DNA of 64,000 nt, from contig NZ_CP177144.1 of assembly GCF_050389775.1 (NCBI RefSeq), positions 496,001-560,000 on the forward strand, written 5' to 3'. Positions 1 to 8,178 of this stretch are shown here, piece by piece (the first letter of the stretch is position 1; each line of letters starts with the position of its first letter). The position numbers were made by a program, and so were the translations under genes. The notes below the pieces were generated by a model that was given only the letters and a program-made list of their open reading frames with translations, did no database searches and was not told where the DNA came from. This DNA comes from Marinibacterium sp050389775. Lineage in GTDB: Bacteria; Pseudomonadota; Alphaproteobacteria; Rhodobacterales; Rhodobacteraceae.

Positions 1-1
1 G

Positions 2-193
2 CTGGGCGACACGGCGGGCTATTTCATCGATGCCGATCACCAGGGCGCTCCGGCCGACTGGCCGCGCGGCGGGCTGACGGTGATCCATTTCCGCAATTCC
101 CACCTGTCTTATGCCCTGACCTGGTTTGCCATGGCCCTGCTGTTCCTCGGCGCCATGGTCTATGTCATCCGCGACCGCCTGAAGCGCCGCTGA
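2..193 (+). CDS. SURF1 family protein, C-terminal fragment
   Basis: The gene enters from the left edge, so only the last 63 residues are visible. They show the end of the periplasmic domain (GGLTVIHFRNSHLSYALTWF) followed by one membrane helix (about MALLFLGAMVYVI) and a basic tail RDRLKRR. This NSHLxYAxTWF block just before a last transmembrane segment is characteristic of SURF1, an inner-membrane factor in cytochrome c oxidase assembly. The cox genes would be expected to the left of the window. The missing N-terminus and first membrane helix prevent any statement on integrity. Confidence 0.8.
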   Translation: MGDTAGYFIDADHQGAPADWPRGGLTVIHFRNSHLSYALTWFAMALLFLGAMVYVIRDRLKRR

Positions 194-195
194 CC

Positions 196-227
196 ATCGC
201 CCCGGCCCGGATCGGGCCGGGCGATTT
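196..227 (+). terminator. Hairpin terminator after the SURF1 gene
   Basis: Directly after the stop codon, ATCGCC-C-CGGCCCG pairs with CGGGCCGGGCGAT around a 3-base loop, with one bulged C, and is followed by TTTAT. The U run is short, so it is a probable rather than a classical intrinsic terminator. Confidence 0.5.
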
Positions 228-393
228 ATGCGGCCTGCGCTCCCGGCCATCGGGGCCGGGCGATCACCGCGCGGCGCACCATTGTACCGGATGTTCATGG
301 CGATCGTCGCTCCGGGCCACAGGGCCCGCACGATCATCGCGGGCTTTGCCCCATGCCACCGAGGCCAGGGTGTACCCCCAGCCGGGCCATCAA

Positions 394-2121
394 TCAGTGA
401 GGAATATCCGAGGGCAAAGGCTTCAGCACCAGGTCCTCGTGCAGCGGCACCGATTGGCGTTCGATCAGCCGGTGCACCCGCGGCCGGCCCGGCCCGCGAT
501 GCAGGTCGAGCAGGGCCTGAAAGCCTTCCAGATCCGATTTCGTGCGCCGCGAATTGTGCCGCAGGTAATCGTTCCACGTCGCCACGTGGAATCGCTCCGT
601 CCACAGGTCGGGGTTCTCCAGATCGCGCAGCAGCGACCAGTTGCGCGCCCCGTCGCGGATGCGCACCCGCCGGCGGCGGTGGATGGCGGCCAGGAAGGCA
701 TCGACATCGGCCTCGTCGATCACGTAGTCGATGATGATCACGATCGGCCCCGACCGGGCCTGCAGGTCCAGCCGCAGCTCGGGTTCCTTGAAGGTGTTGA
801 GCGGATCAAGGTCCAGCTGGTCGAATTCGCCCAGCCCGATCCAGCGCCCCACCCCGGCCCCGATCAGCAGCACGGCGCTGGCGCAGAACAGGGCCAGCGT
901 GACCGATTGCGCCTCGGCGACCAGGCCCCAGTTCCACGCGCCGATGGCCATGCCCCCGAAGGTCGCCATCTGGTAGAACGACAGCGCCCGGCCGACGACC
1001 CAGCGCGGGGTCGACAGCTGGACCGTGACGTTGAACAGCGACAGGGCCATGACCCAGCAGGCCCCCGCAATCATCAGCCCCACGGCGCTGATGGCAATGT
1101 GGCGGCCCAGGCCGAGGATGACCATGCCCAGGGCAAAGCCCAGGAAGGCGGCCGAGACGATCTGTTCGTTGCGATAGCGCGAGCGCACGTGGCTGTTGAT
1201 CATGACCCCGCCGATGGCTCCAAGGCCGAAGAAGCCCAGCAGCAGGCCATAGGTCAGGGCGGTGCCGTTCAGCATGTCGCGGGCGACCAGCGGCAGCAGG
1301 GCCATGGCCGACGAGGCGGCAAAGCCGAACAGGCCCGACCGGGCCATGACCCGCAGCAGGTGCGGCGACATCGAGACATAGCGCAGCCCGGCCCCCAGGG
1401 CCTGGGCCAGCGGCTCCCGCGGGAGGCGGTCGGCCTTGTAATCGGGCCGCCAGAACAGCAGGGCCAGGACGTTGGGAATATAGCTGACGGCGTTGAAGGC
1501 AAAGGCCGCCGCGGACCCGGCCAGGGCAACCAGCGCGCCGCCCAGGGCGGGCCCGACCGAGCGCATCAGGTTGAAGCCCATCGAGTTCAGGCTGACCGCG
1601 GCCGACAGGTTGTCGCGGCGCACGATGTCACCCATGCTGGCCTGCCAGGACGGGTTGAACATGGCCATGCCGCAGCCGATCGAAAAGGTGAAGCCCAACA
1701 GCCCCCATGGCCCGAGCATGTCGAGCGACGAACAGATGGCCAGGCCGATCGACACGGCCAGCATGAAGACCTGGGCGCCCAGCAGGATGCGCCGGCGGTC
1801 GAAACTGTCGGCCAGGGCGCCGGCGATCAGCGAAAAGACCATGATCGGCAGGGTGTTCGAGGCCTGGACCAGGGCAACCATGTCGCTGCTGCCGGACAGC
1901 GAGGTCATCAGCCAGCCGGCGCCGACCATCTGCACCAGGCTGCCGAGGTTGGAGAATTGCGAGGCCAGCCAGAGGTTGCGGAAGGTCGGGTTCCGGAACG
2001 GCGCAAAGGTATTGGTCTTCTTTTCGATCTGGCTGCTCCGGCTTGACGGGCCCCGGGCCGCGCGGATCGATGCGGCCCCGGGCGGCGCGCCGCGTGGCGC
2101 GTCCTTGCCGTCATAACGCAC
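394..2121 (-). CDS. MFS exporter with soluble C-terminal domain
   Basis: A 575-residue major facilitator protein of the transmembrane secretion effector (MFS_3, enterobactin-exporter-like) class. After a hydrophilic leader of about 35 residues, the block APFRNPTFRNLWLASQFSN starts helix 1. Helices then run to about residue 430, with the loop DSFDRRRILL typical of the motif between helices 2 and 3. The last roughly 140 residues are soluble and begin IGLGEFDQLDLDPLNTF; they contain the strand VIIIDYVID and resemble the alpha/beta tail found on this subgroup. The GTG start at 2121 was chosen because AAAGGGG lies 4-5 bases upstream; the frame stays open further upstream but with composition unlike protein. 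Substrate unknown; a drug or siderophore exporter is possible. Confidence 0.75.
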   Translation of the reverse strand: MRYDGKDAPRGAPPGAASIRAARGPSSRSSQIEKKTNTFAPFRNPTFRNLWLASQFSNLGSLVQMVGAGWLMTSLSGSSDMVALVQASNTLPIMVFSLIAGALADSFDRRRILLGAQVFMLAVSIGLAICSSLDMLGPWGLLGFTFSIGCGMAMFNPSWQASMGDIVRRDNLSAAVSLNSMGFNLMRSVGPALGGALVALAGSAAAFAFNAVSYIPNVLALLFWRPDYKADRLPREPLAQALGAGLRYVSMSPHLLRVMARSGLFGFAASSAMALLPLVARDMLNGTALTYGLLLGFFGLGAIGGVMINSHVRSRYRNEQIVSAAFLGFALGMVILGLGRHIAISAVGLMIAGACWVMALSLFNVTVQLSTPRWVVGRALSFYQMATFGGMAIGAWNWGLVAEAQSVTLALFCASAVLLIGAGVGRWIGLGEFDQLDLDPLNTFKEPELRLDLQARSGPIVIIIDYVIDEADVDAFLAAIHRRRRVRIRDGARNWSLLRDLENPDLWTERFHVATWNDYLRHNSRRTKSDLEGFQALLDLHRGPGRPRVHRLIERQSVPLHEDLVLKPLPSDIPH

Positions 2122-2431
2122 GGAACCCCTTTCGGGTTCAAGAGGCCGCGGCCGAACCGGCCGTTCGAAACCACGGGTCCCCGGCCATGGCGGGACGGCT
2201 GTCCGCCCGGACAATCCCCCCGCTTCGCCGCGCGTCCCGCCCGGGGGACGGCGTAGAGGCTGCTCGATGGCACGGCGCAGTCGGTAGTTCGGTCGTCGGC
2301 AGGTTGCGAAGGGGCTTCGTACTGACACGGCCCGGCCGATGAAAGGCGCACGGCCCGTCCAATGCTGCAGCCTGGCCGGCTGAAACCGAACACACCGCCC
2401 GCCGGGGGGATGGCGCATGGTCCGTTGGTGT
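2122..2431. other. Intergenic stretch without a recognised gene
   Basis: This lies between the MFS start and the end of the molybdenum hydroxylase operon. Open frames run through it on both strands, but their translations are arginine/proline-rich shadow sequence without domain features. Only the ribosome binding site of the MFS gene at its left end can be supported. Confidence 0.5.
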
Positions 2432-2461
2432 CCCGGGCCGGCCTTTGCCGGCCGGCCCGGG
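2432..2461 (-). terminator. 12-bp GC hairpin ending the molybdenum hydroxylase operon
   Basis: CCCGGGCCGGCC pairs perfectly with GGCCGGCCCGGG around a 6-base loop, 7 bases beyond the stop codon of the large subunit gene. There is no U tract, as with most hairpins at gene ends in this window. Confidence 0.5.
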
Positions 2462-2468
2462 CACGGGA

Positions 2469-4712
2469 TCAGGCGGTCAGCAGATCCTCGATGCGGATCG
2501 GGAAGCGGCGGATGCGCTTGCCCGTGGCATGCCGGATGGCATTGCCGATGGCTCCCACCGTGCCGACGATGCCGATCTCGCCCACGCCCTTGACGCCCAG
2601 CACGTTCACATGGGGGTCGTCCTCGTGCACGGTGATGACCTGCAGCCCGGAGACATCGGCATTGACCGGCACGTGGTAGCCCGCGAAATCGGCATTCACG
2701 ATGCGCCCGCTCACCGGGTCATGCTTGGCCTCTTCGTGCAGGGCAAAGGAAATGCCCCAGATCATGCCGCCCATCAGCTGGCTTTCGGCCAGCTTGGGGT
2801 TGATGATCCGCCCGGCGGCAAAGGCGCCGACCAGCCGGGTGACCCGGACCTGGGCCAGGTCGGGATCGACCTTGACCTCGGCAAAGACCGCCCCGTGCGA
2901 GTTCATGGCAAATTGCTCGCCGACCTCGGGCGCCCGGGTGCCCCGGCCATTGCCCGAGATCTCGGCCCCGCCGGCCCGGGCGATGATCTCGGCGAAGGGC
3001 TCGCTGCGGCTGTCGTCGCCGTTGACGTAAAGCCGGCCGTCACGGGCGTGGAACCCGGCATTGCCGCCGCCATGCAGCGGCGACTCCGGGTCGGCCGCCG
3101 CGATCTCGCCCAGCTGGCGGATCACGTCACCCCCGGCTTCGTGCAGGGCGGTGCCGGCCGTGGCCGTATGGCCCGACCCGCCGGCCACCCCGCCGTCTGG
3201 CAACGAGGAATGGCCGGCCCGGAACTCGACCTTGTCGAGCGGCAGGCCCAGGCTGTCGGCGGCGATCTGCGCCAGCGAGGTCCAGGCCCCCTGGCCCATG
3301 TCGGCGGCCGAGGTCTCGACCAGGGCGGTGCCGTCGGGGCGCAGGGTGGCCCGCGCCTCGGCGGCAAACATCGGGCAGGGGAACAGCGCCGTGCCCATGC
3401 CCCAGCCGGTCAGCAGACCGTCGGCGTCGCGCATCAGCCCCGGCTGCAACGGCCGCTCGGCCCAGCCAAAGGCCTCGGCGCCCCGCAGGTAGCAATCGCG
3501 CAGGCCCTTCGACGAATAGGGCTTGCCCGTGCCCGGCTCGATCTCGGCGTAATTGGCCAGGCGGAAGGCCAGAGGGTCCATCCCCGCGGCCTCGGCCATC
3601 TCGTCCATCGCACATTCCAGCGCGGCCGAGCCCGAGGCCTCGCCGGGCGCGCGCATCGGCCCCGGCGTGCCGATGTCCAGCCGCACGCCCCGGTGCACCG
3701 ACCGCAGCGCGCCGGCAGCATAGAGGCCCTGCGACGCATTGGCCGCCGGTTCGTGGAAATCGTCGAAGCTGGACGTGGCCGACAGGCTGTCGTGGTCGAG
3801 GACCGTCAGCCCGCCGGCATCGTCGATGCCCAGCCGCAGGCGCTGGCGGGTGGTCGGGCGGTGGCCCGTCGGGCCGAACATCTGCTGGCGGCTGAGCACC
3901 AGCTTGACCGGCCGGCCGGTCATCCGCGCGCCCAGGATGGCCAGGATATGCGGGCCGATGGGAATGGCCTTGGACCCAAAGCCACCGCCCAGGTAGGGGC
4001 TGCGCAGGGTGACGTTCTCGGCCGGGATGCCGAAGAAATACGCATAGGCCGCGCAGGACATGTTGAGCGCCTGGCTGGGCACGTCCAGGGTCAGCCGGTC
4101 GCCGTCCCACTGGGCGACCATGGCATGGGTTTCCATGGCGTTGTGGTACTGGGCCGCGGTTTCATAGGTCACGTCGATGGCCCGGCTGGCCGCGGCATGG
4201 CCGGCCGCGACATCGCCATGGGTCACCCCGGCGGGCCGGCCGAACCCGCCCGGCTCGATATCAAAGCTGGGCGCGGCGTCGATCGACACCCGGGCCGGCT
4301 CGACCTCGTATTGGGGCGCCAGCAGGCGGGCGCCTTCGGTCGCCGCTTCCAGGGTTTCCCCCAGCACCAGGGCGATGGGCTGGCCGGCATACCGCACGCT
4401 GTCGTCCTGCAGGACCTCGATGCGGAACGAGAACATCGTCGGCTTGTCATCGGGATCGCCCTGCAGCGGCGGGCGGTTGGCCGGCGTGATCACGTGGACC
4501 ACCCCGGGATGGGCAGCGGCCGCGGCGGTGTCCAGCCGGGTCACCCGCCCGCGGGCGATGGTGGCCGACAGGTAGACCGCGTGCAGCAGGCCTTCGGGCG
4601 CGTTGTCAGCGGCGAAGGTCGCCGCGCCCGTGACCTTGGCGATGCCATCGCGGCGGCTGACGGGTTGTCCGGAATTCGATCCGAAACGGACGTGCTGAAC
4701 GGTATCAGGCAT
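2469..4712 (-). CDS. Xanthine dehydrogenase-family molybdopterin-binding subunit
   Basis: The 747-residue large subunit of a three-part molybdenum hydroxylase, close in length to PaoC/YagR aldehyde oxidases. It opens with the family start GQPVSRRDGIAKVTGAATFAAD. It carries the glycine-rich cofactor loop PYLGGGFGSKA and ends with KGVGEIG, whose Glu (about 712) is the expected catalytic base. The ATG at 4712 overlaps the end of the FAD subunit gene by 8 bases, so the subunits are probably translationally coupled. Family knowledge gives hydroxylation of an aldehyde or N-heterocycle with transfer of electrons to FAD; the substrate cannot be told. No signal peptide appears on any subunit, so the complex is probably cytoplasmic, unlike periplasmic PaoABC. 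A longer open frame upstream is shadow sequence. Confidence 0.88.
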   Translation of the reverse strand: MPDTVQHVRFGSNSGQPVSRRDGIAKVTGAATFAADNAPEGLLHAVYLSATIARGRVTRLDTAAAAAHPGVVHVITPANRPPLQGDPDDKPTMFSFRIEVLQDDSVRYAGQPIALVLGETLEAATEGARLLAPQYEVEPARVSIDAAPSFDIEPGGFGRPAGVTHGDVAAGHAAASRAIDVTYETAAQYHNAMETHAMVAQWDGDRLTLDVPSQALNMSCAAYAYFFGIPAENVTLRSPYLGGGFGSKAIPIGPHILAILGARMTGRPVKLVLSRQQMFGPTGHRPTTRQRLRLGIDDAGGLTVLDHDSLSATSSFDDFHEPAANASQGLYAAGALRSVHRGVRLDIGTPGPMRAPGEASGSAALECAMDEMAEAAGMDPLAFRLANYAEIEPGTGKPYSSKGLRDCYLRGAEAFGWAERPLQPGLMRDADGLLTGWGMGTALFPCPMFAAEARATLRPDGTALVETSAADMGQGAWTSLAQIAADSLGLPLDKVEFRAGHSSLPDGGVAGGSGHTATAGTALHEAGGDVIRQLGEIAAADPESPLHGGGNAGFHARDGRLYVNGDDSRSEPFAEIIARAGGAEISGNGRGTRAPEVGEQFAMNSHGAVFAEVKVDPDLAQVRVTRLVGAFAAGRIINPKLAESQLMGGMIWGISFALHEEAKHDPVSGRIVNADFAGYHVPVNADVSGLQVITVHEDDPHVNVLGVKGVGEIGIVGTVGAIGNAIRHATGKRIRRFPIRIEDLLTA

Positions 4713-5733
4713 GGGCAATGTCTCCGGCTTGGGGAGCGAAGGGGGAGGCCGGCAGCGCGGGCATCTGCGCCGGTGTGCCGGCGGCGGCCATGGCCAGGGC
4801 CAGGGCCCGGGCGGTCGTGCGCCGGGCCAGGTCGATGCGCCAGGCCGCGCCATCGGGGGCCTGGGCCCCGGCCAGGGCGGCCTCGGCGGCGCGGCGGAAC
4901 AGGTCCGGGTGGGGGGCCTGGCCGGCCAGGATGACCTCGGCCTCGGCCACGCGCCAGGGTTTCGGAGCCACCGCGCCCAGGGCCAGTCGGGCCTGGGCGA
5001 TGCGCCCGCCCTCGATGCGCAGGCAGGCCGCGGCCGAGGATTGGGCAAAGGCGAACGAGGTCCGGTCCCGCACCTTGAGGTACCGCGAATGCCCGGCAAA
5101 GGCCTCGGTTCCCGCCGGCAGGCGCAGGGCCAGGATCAGCTCGCCGGGGCGCAGCGCCGTGCGCGCGCCGTCCCCCTCGCCGGGCAGCAGCAGCAGGTCG
5201 GCCAGGGCCATTTCGCGCGGGCCGGACGGGCCTTGCAGCTCGACCACGGCATCCAGCGCCACCAGCGGCACGCAGAAATCCGACGGGTGCACGGCGGCAT
5301 GGGTTCCACCCGTACCCAGAATCGCGGGCAGGCCGCCGGGGGCCTCGTTCTGCTGCCAGGCCAGGTCGCGGAAGAAGGCATCGCGCGGATATTGCATGAT
5401 GTTCCCCGCCACGGTCGCCGCGTTGCGCAGCTGGCCCGACGCCCCCGACAGCAGCGCCTCGGCCACCATCGGGTAGCGCCCGGCAAAACCTGTGTCACGG
5501 GCCAGGTCGGCATTGCTGACCAGCGCGCCGATCCGCATCGCGCCATCGGCCAGCGTGTCGATCCCGCGCAGCCCGGGCAGGCGCGACAGGTCGATTACCC
5601 GGTCGGGCTGCACGGCCCCGGTCTTCATCAGGTCGACCAGGTTGGTGCCCCCGCCCAGCCAGGCCGCGCCCGGGGTCCAGGCCGCAAAGGCCGCGTCCAG
5701 CGTGCGGGGCTGGATGAAATGAAAGCTCTTCAT
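4705..5733 (-). CDS. FAD-binding subunit of molybdenum hydroxylase
   Basis: A 342-residue medium (CoxM/PaoB-like) subunit. The N-terminal flavin site is visible as AWLGGGTNLVDLMKTG (about 31-46), and a second conserved block reads SGQLRNAATVAGNIMQYPRD. PaoB-type proteins carry Cys ligands for a [4Fe-4S] cluster in the insertion after this block; here the segment reads DAFFRDLAWQQNEAPGG and has no Cys, so that extra cluster is probably absent. The ATG start overlaps the TGA of the 2Fe-2S gene (ATGA), which supports coupled synthesis. It passes electrons from the iron-sulfur subunit to the final acceptor. Confidence 0.87.
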   Translation of the reverse strand: MKSFHFIQPRTLDAAFAAWTPGAAWLGGGTNLVDLMKTGAVQPDRVIDLSRLPGLRGIDTLADGAMRIGALVSNADLARDTGFAGRYPMVAEALLSGASGQLRNAATVAGNIMQYPRDAFFRDLAWQQNEAPGGLPAILGTGGTHAAVHPSDFCVPLVALDAVVELQGPSGPREMALADLLLLPGEGDGARTALRPGELILALRLPAGTEAFAGHSRYLKVRDRTSFAFAQSSAAACLRIEGGRIAQARLALGAVAPKPWRVAEAEVILAGQAPHPDLFRRAAEAALAGAQAPDGAAWRIDLARRTTARALALAMAAAGTPAQMPALPASPFAPQAGDIAHA

Positions 5734-6239
5734 GCCGCGTCCCCTTCCCGGTCGTCGGCCTCGGCCTCGGCCATCCGCCGGCTGGCCTGCTGCACGGCCA
5801 GGGTGATGCCGTGATAAGCCGCGCAGCGGCAGATGTTGCCGCTCATCCCCTCGCGGATGCGCTCGGGATCGTCCCCGGCCAGCCCCTCGGAAATCAGGCC
5901 GACGGCGCTCATGATCTGGCCCGGCGTGCAAAAGCCGCACTGGAAACCGTCGGTGTCGATAAAGGCCGCCTGCACCGGGTGCAGGTCGTCGCCCCGGGCC
6001 AGGCCCTCGATCGTCGTGACCTGCGCGCCGTCCAGCGTCGCGGCCAGTGTCAGGCAGGAATTCACCCGCTTGCCGTCCAGCAGGACCGTGCAGGCCCCGC
6101 ATTGTCCCCGGTCGCATCCCTTCTTGGTGCCGGGCATGTCCAGACGGTCCCTGAGCAGGTCAAGAAGCGTCACACGGGGGTCGTCCAGCGCGATGTCGCG
6201 CGTCGACCCGTTGATGGTCAGGCTAATGGAGAGTGACAT
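5730..6239 (-). CDS. 2Fe-2S subunit of molybdenum hydroxylase
   Basis: A 169-residue small subunit with both [2Fe-2S] sites complete. The plant-ferredoxin-type site has C42, C47, C50 (GCDRGQCGACTV) and C62. The helical-domain site has C101 and C104 (QCGFCTPGQ) with C137 and C139 (NICRC). The start at 6239 follows GGAGGACAC, a good ribosome binding site; an upstream in-frame ATG would add 13 residues and lacks one. There is no Tat or Sec signal, in contrast to E. coli PaoA. First gene of a three-gene operon transcribed away from the TetR gene. Confidence 0.9.
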   Translation of the reverse strand: MSLSISLTINGSTRDIALDDPRVTLLDLLRDRLDMPGTKKGCDRGQCGACTVLLDGKRVNSCLTLAATLDGAQVTTIEGLARGDDLHPVQAAFIDTDGFQCGFCTPGQIMSAVGLISEGLAGDDPERIREGMSGNICRCAAYHGITLAVQQASRRMAEAEADDREGDAA

Positions 6240-6348
6240 GTGTCCTCCCTTCGTGGCGATGTCGTGGAGTTCGGGCACTCGCGCCCGATCGTGAAAATCC
6301 GTAAGCTGGCGGAAGGGTCGCCCGTCGGCGGGCCCTGTCCATAGTTAT

Positions 6349-6365
6349 ACGGAGGCTGCCTCCGT
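6349..6365. promoter_or_regulatory. Palindromic operator between tetR and the hydroxylase operon
   Basis: ACGGAGGC-T-GCCTCCGT is a perfect 8-bp inverted repeat with one central base in the short divergent intergenic region, just upstream of the TetR gene. TetR repressors usually bind such palindromes of 15-20 bp and control both flanking promoters. Binding is inferred from position and symmetry. Confidence 0.55.
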
Positions 6366-6389
6366 TTTTCAAGGGAAGGTCGGAAATCG

Positions 6390-6959
6390 TTGGAGGTCCG
6401 CAAGCGAAAACCGCGTGCAGATGCGCTGAGAAACCGTGAATTGCTGATCGAAGCGGCCAAGGACGTGCTGGGCCAGGGCGGGCCGGATGCCAGCCTTGAA
6501 GCCGTGGCGCGCAAGGCCGGGGTGGGCATCGGAACGCTCTATCGCAACTTTCCCGACCGCGAATCGCTGTTCCACGCGGTGTTCAGCCGCGAACTGGAAC
6601 TGCTGGCCGAACAGGCCGAGCGGATCCAGTCGACCAATGACCCCGTCGGCGCGCTGCGCGGCTGGCTGCATGACAACGTGGCCATCGTCGAGACCAAGCG
6701 CGGCATGCTGGGCGCGCTGTCGGTCGTGCTGAGCGAAGAGACCAAGAAGAGTTTCGCCGAGAAATCGGGGCGCATCTCGACGGCGCTGAACGTGCTGCTG
6801 ACCCGCGCGGCCGAGGCCGGCCAGATGCGCGAAGGCGTCACGGCCGATGACGTGCTGCAGACGATGTACGCCCTGTGCTACGCCCGCGAACCGGGGCCGG
6901 ACTGGCGGCCCCAGGTGCTCAAGCTTCTCGACATATTCATCGACGGCCTGGCCCGCTGA
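6390..6959 (+). CDS. TetR/AcrR family transcriptional regulator
   Basis: A 189-residue regulator. The N-terminal helix-turn-helix is clear: NRELLIEAAKDVL, then DASLEAVARKAGVGIGTLY, then RNFPDRESLFHAVF. The rest is a helical ligand domain. The start is TTG at 6390, preceded by AAGGGAAGG; no ATG or GTG gives a sensible N-terminus. It is transcribed divergently from the molybdenum hydroxylase operon across a 150-base gap that contains a perfect palindrome, so it probably represses that operon and itself, relieved by the hydroxylase substrate or a related aromatic or aldehyde (inference). Confidence 0.85.
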   Translation: MEVRKRKPRADALRNRELLIEAAKDVLGQGGPDASLEAVARKAGVGIGTLYRNFPDRESLFHAVFSRELELLAEQAERIQSTNDPVGALRGWLHDNVAIVETKRGMLGALSVVLSEETKKSFAEKSGRISTALNVLLTRAAEAGQMREGVTADDVLQTMYALCYAREPGPDWRPQVLKLLDIFIDGLAR

Positions 6960-6963
6960 CCGG

Positions 6964-7015
6964 CCCGGCCATGGCCGGGCCCGGCGTCCCGCCCGATCGG
7001 CAGCGATCGGGCGGG
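6964..7015 (+). terminator. Two consecutive hairpins after tetR
   Basis: CCCGGCCAT/ATGGCCGGG (6964-6979, no loop) is followed by CCCGCCCGATCG/CGATCGGGCGGG (6988-7015, perfect 12-bp stem, 4-base loop). They sit between tetR and the convergent sRNA gene, so they may stop transcription from both sides. Confidence 0.5.
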
Positions 7016-7035
7016 GGCTGATCAAGATATTGATC

Positions 7036-7120
7036 GGAAAAAGAAAAAGGCGGCATCCGGGAGGAGGGCGCCGCCTTTGAGATGGACCGGTTCAGGGAGG
7101 AGGAGGAGAACCGATCACTG
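7036..7120 (-). ncRNA. Cuckoo-type small RNA (twin CCUCCUCCC hairpins), copy 1
   Basis: Read on the minus strand, hairpin 1 (7113-7088) has stem CGGTTC/GAACCG and loop TCCTCCTCCTCCCT. A 9-base linker leads to hairpin 2 (7078-7046), with the 9-bp stem AAAGGCGGC/GCCGCCTTT and loop GCCCTCCTCCCGGAT, and then TTCTTTTTCC as a terminator tail. Two adjacent stem-loops exposing CCUCCUCCC, the anti-Shine-Dalgarno sequence, define the alphaproteobacterial cuckoo/CcsR small RNAs known from Rhodobacter, which are stress-related and often processed from longer transcripts. The 5' end is not determined. A second copy lies at 13520-13612. Confidence 0.8.
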
Positions 7121-7168
7121 TGTTAATAATTAGTTGACCCGCCCGATCTTCTCAACCACCCAGCCATG

Positions 7169-7186
7169 CTATCTCTGCAATGCGGC
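7169..7186 (-). promoter_or_regulatory. Element shared upstream of both sRNA copies (copy 1)
   Basis: The minus strand reads GCCGCATTGCAGAGATAG about 56 bases upstream of hairpin 1. The same element with two changes (16 of 18 identical) lies upstream of the second sRNA copy. It may be a promoter or processing signal. No canonical -35/-10 pair was recognised. Confidence 0.35.
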
Positions 7187-7431
7187 GTTGCGCCCGGGGG
7201 CGGGGCCGGCGGGTGGTTGCTGCCTGCGAAGGCAGCAGATCTGCATTCGCCCAAGTTGACGTGGCGTTGGCCTTGCCCCTGACCGGGGAATTTCCGGCAG
7301 GAAGCTGCTGAAATCGGCCTTCCCCCCCTTTTCTGCATGGCATCAAGACGGCAGAAGGCGCGCAATAGAACGAAGACCGGCCCGAAACGAATCGCGGCCG
7401 GCGAGTGAGACAGAGCAGGAGCACAGGTCAC

Positions 7432-8178
7432 GTGCCAGAAGCAGACAGCAGGGGCCGGCGCGGCGCAGCGCCGGTGAAGGTCCGGCCGTTCCAGATTCGC
7501 GGCAGGTTCCTGACCGCCGTCGCCCTTCGGATGGACAGCTATCCGGTCGACGACGCCTTTTACCAGGCGCTGGACGAACAGCTGGACAAGACCCCGCAGC
7601 TCTTGGCCGAAGCGCCCATGGTGCTGGATTTCGAAACCGCCGACCAGCTGGTCAAGATCGACGAGATCCGCGAGGTCGTCCAGCACCTGCGCAAGCGCAA
7701 GCTGCTGGTCTTCGGCGTGCAGAACACCACGCCCGAGCAGGCCGAGGCCGCCGACACGCTGGGCCTGATCCCGGTGCGCGGCGGGCGCGACGCGCCGATG
7801 CCCGACACCCGGTCGTCGCGCAAGTCGCGGGCCGACCGGCTGCTGCCGCCCGACAACAAGGTGCTGACCAGCCCGGTGCGCTCGGGCCAGATCGTCGTCG
7901 CCGAACGGGGCGACCTGACGGTCATCGGATCGGTCTCGTCGGGGGCCGAACTGGCCGCGGCGGGCAGCATCCACATCTACGGCGCGATGCGCGGCCGGGC
8001 GATGGCCGGGGTGCATGGCGACGAAACCGCGCGGATCTTCTGCCAGAGCCTGCATGCCGAGCTTCTCGCCATTGCCGGGCTCTACCGCACCAGCGAAAGC
8101 ATCGGTGACGAATTCAGGAACCGCAGCGTCCAGGTCTTTCTGGACAAGGAAAAACTACGCATGGAGGCGCTCGGATGA
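7432..8178 (+). CDS. minC: Septum site-determining protein MinC
   Basis: A 248-residue division inhibitor that blocks FtsZ ring formation away from midcell. The N-terminal FtsZ-inhibiting domain runs to about residue 110. A basic, variable linker (RSSRKSRADRLLPP) follows. The C-terminal beta-helix that binds MinD and FtsZ is recognised by VRSGQIVVAERGDLTVIGSVSSGAELAAAGSIHIYG. GTG at 7432 was chosen because AGGAG lies 11 bases upstream; an earlier in-frame GTG at 7405 has no ribosome binding site. It overlaps minD by ATGA, in the conserved order minC-minD-minE. Confidence 0.93.
   Translation: MPEADSRGRRGAAPVKVRPFQIRGRFLTAVALRMDSYPVDDAFYQALDEQLDKTPQLLAEAPMVLDFETADQLVKIDEIREVVQHLRKRKLLVFGVQNTTPEQAEAADTLGLIPVRGGRDAPMPDTRSSRKSRADRLLPPDNKVLTSPVRSGQIVVAERGDLTVIGSVSSGAELAAAGSIHIYGAMRGRAMAGVHGDETARIFCQSLHAELLAIAGLYRTSESIGDEFRNRSVQVFLDKEKLRMEALG

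Noticed and set aside
2469..6239. Reading the molybdenum hydroxylase as the xanthine dehydrogenase of the purine module at 35.7-40.9 kb
   Set aside because: The subunit sizes and gene order fit an aldehyde oxidase/isoquinoline-type enzyme, it has its own TetR regulator, and it lies 30 kb away.
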